A stretch of 64,000 nucleotides of DNA, from assembly GCF_027568515.1 (NCBI RefSeq), contig NZ_JANKZF010000007.1, positions 1 to 64,000 of the forward strand. Reading direction: 5' to 3'. Of the stretch, positions 61,808-64,000 are shown in pieces. The notes under the pieces are model-generated. The model worked only from the letters and a program-made list of their open reading frames with translations. It searched no databases and was not told where the DNA came from. Source of the DNA: Arthrobacter sp. HY1533. Lineage in GTDB: Bacteria > Actinomycetota > Actinomycetes > Actinomycetales > Micrococcaceae. The translations under genes were made by a program, and so were the position numbers. Numbering within the stretch: position 1 is the stretch's first letter; each line of letters starts with the position of its first letter.

Positions 61808-62606
61808 GCCGGGGACGCTGCGCGTGGAACAGTCCGGGCCCGTGGCCGTGCTCATCATGGACAACCCGGGCATGCGCAACGCCATCACGGCGCACATGTG
61901 GGCCCAGTTCGAGGAGCTGCTGGCCCGGCTGGACGCCGACGATACCGTGAAACTTGTGGTGGTCCGCGGGGCGGGGGAGCACTTCTCCGCCGGGGCCGAC
62001 ATTGCCTCCGTGCAGAGCATCCTGCACGACCCCGCCACGGGGCAGCGCAGCGGCGGCGGGATCACCGTGGCGGAAAATGCGCTGGCCCGCTTCCGCAAGC
62101 CCACCATCGCCGCCATTGACGGCTACTGCGTGGGCGGCGGCTGGCAGATTGCCGGGGCCTGCGACATCCGGCTGGCCTCCGACCGGGCCATGTACGGGAT
62201 CACCCCAGCCAAGATCGGGATCGTCTACCCGCTCTCCGGCATCAAGCGGCTCGTGGAACTGGCCGGCCCGGCCACGGCCAAGTACCTGCTGCTCAGCGGA
62301 GATTTCATCGGGGCACACGAGGCGCTGCGGCTGGGCCTGGCCACCAAGGTGCTGTCCCTGGATGGATTCTGGGATGAGGTCCACGCGTTCGCGCTGAGGC
62401 TGGCAGCCCGTTCGCAGTTTTCGGCCCAGGGGCACAAGGCGCTGGTCAATGCCCTGGGTTCCGGCGCCGGAGATGCCGCAGTGGCGGAGCTCAGCGCCTA
62501 CTGGCAGGCCCAGATGGCACTGAGCGGGGACGCCGCCATTGGTGTTGCCGCGTTCCTGGCCAAGGAGACGCCGCAGTTCACCTGGCTGCGCCCGCTAGAG
62601 GACTGA
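61788..62606 (+). CDS. Enoyl-CoA hydratase/isomerase-family protein lacking both canonical Glu
   Basis: A 272-aa crotonase-fold protein. The oxyanion-hole segments HFSAGADIA and GYCVGGGWQIAGACDIRLAS are present. The two catalytic Glu of enoyl-CoA hydratase are replaced: Gln120 (GGGWQIA instead of GGGCELA) and Ala141 (TPAKIGI instead of PEIxLG). It may be a decarboxylase, hydrolase or isomerase of the superfamily. ATG 61788 overlaps the CoA-transferase end by 20 bases; GTG 61800 is an alternative start. Confidence 0.85.
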   Translation: MGPKVAEPGTLRVEQSGPVAVLIMDNPGMRNAITAHMWAQFEELLARLDADDTVKLVVVRGAGEHFSAGADIASVQSILHDPATGQRSGGGITVAENALARFRKPTIAAIDGYCVGGGWQIAGACDIRLASDRAMYGITPAKIGIVYPLSGIKRLVELAGPATAKYLLLSGDFIGAHEALRLGLATKVLSLDGFWDEVHAFALRLAARSQFSAQGHKALVNALGSGAGDAAVAELSAYWQAQMALSGDAAIGVAAFLAKETPQFTWLRPLED

Positions 62607-62720
62607 CCCGCGCCGCTTGCCATGGCGCAGGCCCCCTGCCACACTCCACACTGGCGGTCACGCGGCAGGCGGGCCGGACGCGCCGGGTGGGGTCCCGGCG
62701 TCGTCCATGGACGTGGCGCC

Positions 62721-63452
62721 CTAGAGGACCTTGTTCAGGAAGTCCCGGACGCGCGGGTTGGCGTTGTCCTCGGAGAAGAATTCCTCCGGCGGCATGTCCG
62801 CGGCAATGACTCCGCCGTCCACGAAGACCACCCGGTCGGCCACCTTGCGGGCAAAGCCCATCTCGTGCGTCACCACGATCATGGTCATGCCCTGCTTGGC
62901 CAGGTCCGTCATGACGTCCAGGACGTCATTGACCACCTCGGGGTCCAAGGCGCTGGTGGGCTCGTCGAAGAGCATCAGCTTGGGGTTCATGGCCACCGCG
63001 CGGGCAATGGCGATGCGCTGCTTCTGGCCACCGGAAAGCTGGCTGGGGTAGGCGTTGGCGCGGTGGGTCATGCCTACCTTTTCCAGCAGTTCCATGGCGT
63101 GCGCCTCGGCGTCGGCCTTGGACTTGCCCAGCACGTTCATCTGCGGGAGCATCACGTTGCGCAGGGCGGTCAGGTTGTGGAACAGGTTGAACTGCTGGAA
63201 CACCATGCCCATGCGGGAACGGAGCCGGTCCAGGTCAACATTGGGAGCCAGCAGGTCCTCGCCGTCAAAGAGGACATGCCCGGAGGTGGGTGTCTCCAGC
63301 AGGTTCAGGCAGCGCAGGAAGGTGGACTTGCCGCCGCCGCTGGGGCCGATGACAGCCACCACCTCGCCGGGTTCGATGGTGAAGTCAATGCCCTTCAGGA
63401 CATGGACAGTGCCGAAGGTCTTCGTGATGGCCTGGGTAGTCAAGAGTGCCAT
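62721..63452 (-). CDS. Polar amino-acid ABC transporter ATP-binding protein (GlnQ-like)
   Basis: A 243-aa ATPase of the PAAT family. Walker A is GPSGGGKST (about residues 36-44), Q-loop [12 protein letters not shown], signature LSGGQKQR, Walker [15 protein letters not shown] and VVTHEMGFA as the H-loop region. It ends the leftward operon; its start overlaps the permease stop by TAATG at 63450-63454. The binding-protein gene would lie to the right of the window. Confidence 0.94.
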   Translation of the reverse strand: MALLTTQAITKTFGTVHVLKGIDFTIEPGEVVAVIGPSGGGKSTFLRCLNLLETPTSGHVLFDGEDLLAPNVDLDRLRSRMGMVFQQFNLFHNLTALRNVMLPQMNVLGKSKADAEAHAMELLEKVGMTHRANAYPSQLSGGQKQRIAIARAVAMNPKLMLFDEPTSALDPEVVNDVLDVMTDLAKQGMTMIVVTHEMGFARKVADRVVFVDGGVIAADMPPEEFFSEDNANPRVRDFLNKVL

Positions 63453-64000
63453 TAGATGTAAACCGCCATTTTCTTTTCCAGGGTGTTGGCAATGAAGCCA
63501 ATGACGTTGGTGAGGACGTAGTAGACCAGGCCGATGAAGATGTACACGGTCAGGGCGTCGAAGGTGCGCGAGATGATGGTCTGGCCCACCAGGAACAGTT
63601 CACTGATGGTCACAAAGGACACCAGTGCGGAGTTCTTGGTCAGGGAGACAAATTCGTTGCCGAGCGGCGGGAGCATCCGCAGGAATGCCTGCGGGATGAT
63701 GATGTGCCGCAGGGCGGCGCCGGAGCTCATGCCGCAGGAACGGGCGGCCTCCATCTGGCCCTTGTCCACGGACTGGATGGCGCCGCGGACAATCTCTGTG
63801 ACGTAGGAGCCGCTGTACAGGCCCAGTGCGAACACTCCTGCCACCATGGGTGAGAGCTGCAGGCCCAGCTGCGGCAGGCCAAAATAGATCAGGAACAACT
63901 GGACGATGAACGGCGTGCCGCGGATGACCGAGACGTAAGCGGTGCCCAGCCAGCGAATCGGGGTGACCTTGGAGAGCTTGGCGAACCCGCCCAGCATGCC
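63452..64000 (-). CDS. Polar amino-acid ABC transporter permease (partial, cut by window edge)
   Basis: The visible 182 residues are the C-terminal part of a HisM/GlnP-like permease. [37 protein letters not shown] and [20 protein letters not shown] (EAA-type loop) are characteristic. The open frame continues to the window edge, and the N-terminal helix is missing. The Met at 63997 is probably internal. It partners the GlnQ-like ATPase. Confidence 0.9.
   Translation of the reverse strand, partial: GMLGGFAKLSKVTPIRWLGTAYVSVIRGTPFIVQLFLIYFGLPQLGLQLSPMVAGVFALGLYSGSYVTEIVRGAIQSVDKGQMEAARSCGMSSGAALRHIIIPQAFLRMLPPLGNEFVSLTKNSALVSFVTISELFLVGQTIISRTFDALTVYIFIGLVYYVLTNVIGFIANTLEKKMAVYI

Overview
The window is a 64 kb piece of a GC-rich actinobacterial chromosome. 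Base composition, lipoprotein signals, frequent GTG/TTG starts, many 4-bp ATGA gene overlaps and the gene content point to an Arthrobacter-like member of the Micrococcaceae (inference from style and families, not from a marker gene). No rRNA, tRNA, CRISPR array or intact mobile element was seen. Only the end of what looks like an IS21-type element sits at the left edge.

Layout. 1-12000: carbohydrate cluster A, with an unrecognised 647-aa probable alpha/alpha-toroid enzyme, a CUT1-type sugar ABC importer, two tandem paralogous GntR/FCD regulators, and a leftward catabolic set (SDR dehydrogenase, FAH-family hydrolase, aldose epimerase-like protein, SMP-30 lactonase, third GntR). This resembles a non-phosphorylative deoxysugar pathway. 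12000-20613: cluster B, a ribose-type ABC importer followed by RraA-like protein, SDR, mannonate-dehydratase-like protein, an APH-fold kinase and a divergent enolase paralogue, mostly translationally coupled. 20623-26698: cluster C, a LacI regulator divergent from a spermidine/putrescine-type ABC importer that ends with an adenosine-deaminase-family enzyme. 26798-32482: small housekeeping and signalling genes, including a NarL-type two-component pair divergent from a secreted GlcG/HbpS-like haem-binding protein, and an ankyrin lipoprotein. 32619-36518: a PAS histidine kinase coupled to a receiver/thioredoxin-reductase fusion. 36598-42506: HMA-domain metal-binding protein, MFS exporter with divergent regulator, an aldo/keto reductase operon, a membrane protein. 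42597-50577: a complete beta-glucoside PTS operon (bglF-bglA-bglG type) with a textbook RNA antiterminator leader, a HAD phosphatase, and ptsI-ptsH with its own antiterminator-like leader, then a CsoR/CstR-type repressor. 51066-58818: secreted proteins, a large S8 protease with its TrmB-like regulator, small regulators and SRPBCC protein. 59029-64000: an aldehyde dehydrogenase / CoA-transferase / enoyl-CoA hydratase-like operon and the end of a polar amino-acid ABC operon running off the window.

How it works together. The window is mainly a carbohydrate and organic-acid uptake and catabolism region: three ABC systems, each with its own regulator (GntR, GntR, LacI), plus a PTS branch. Regulation can be read directly in several places: inverted-repeat operators, long stem-loops between binding-protein and membrane genes, and two riboregulated leaders. 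The most unusual elements are the kinase/enolase-paralogue pair at 18323-20613, the RR-Grx-TrxR fusion without redox cysteines at 34457-36121, the HbpS-like/two-component arrangement at 27156-29720, and the antiterminator-like leader of ptsI at 48009-48082.
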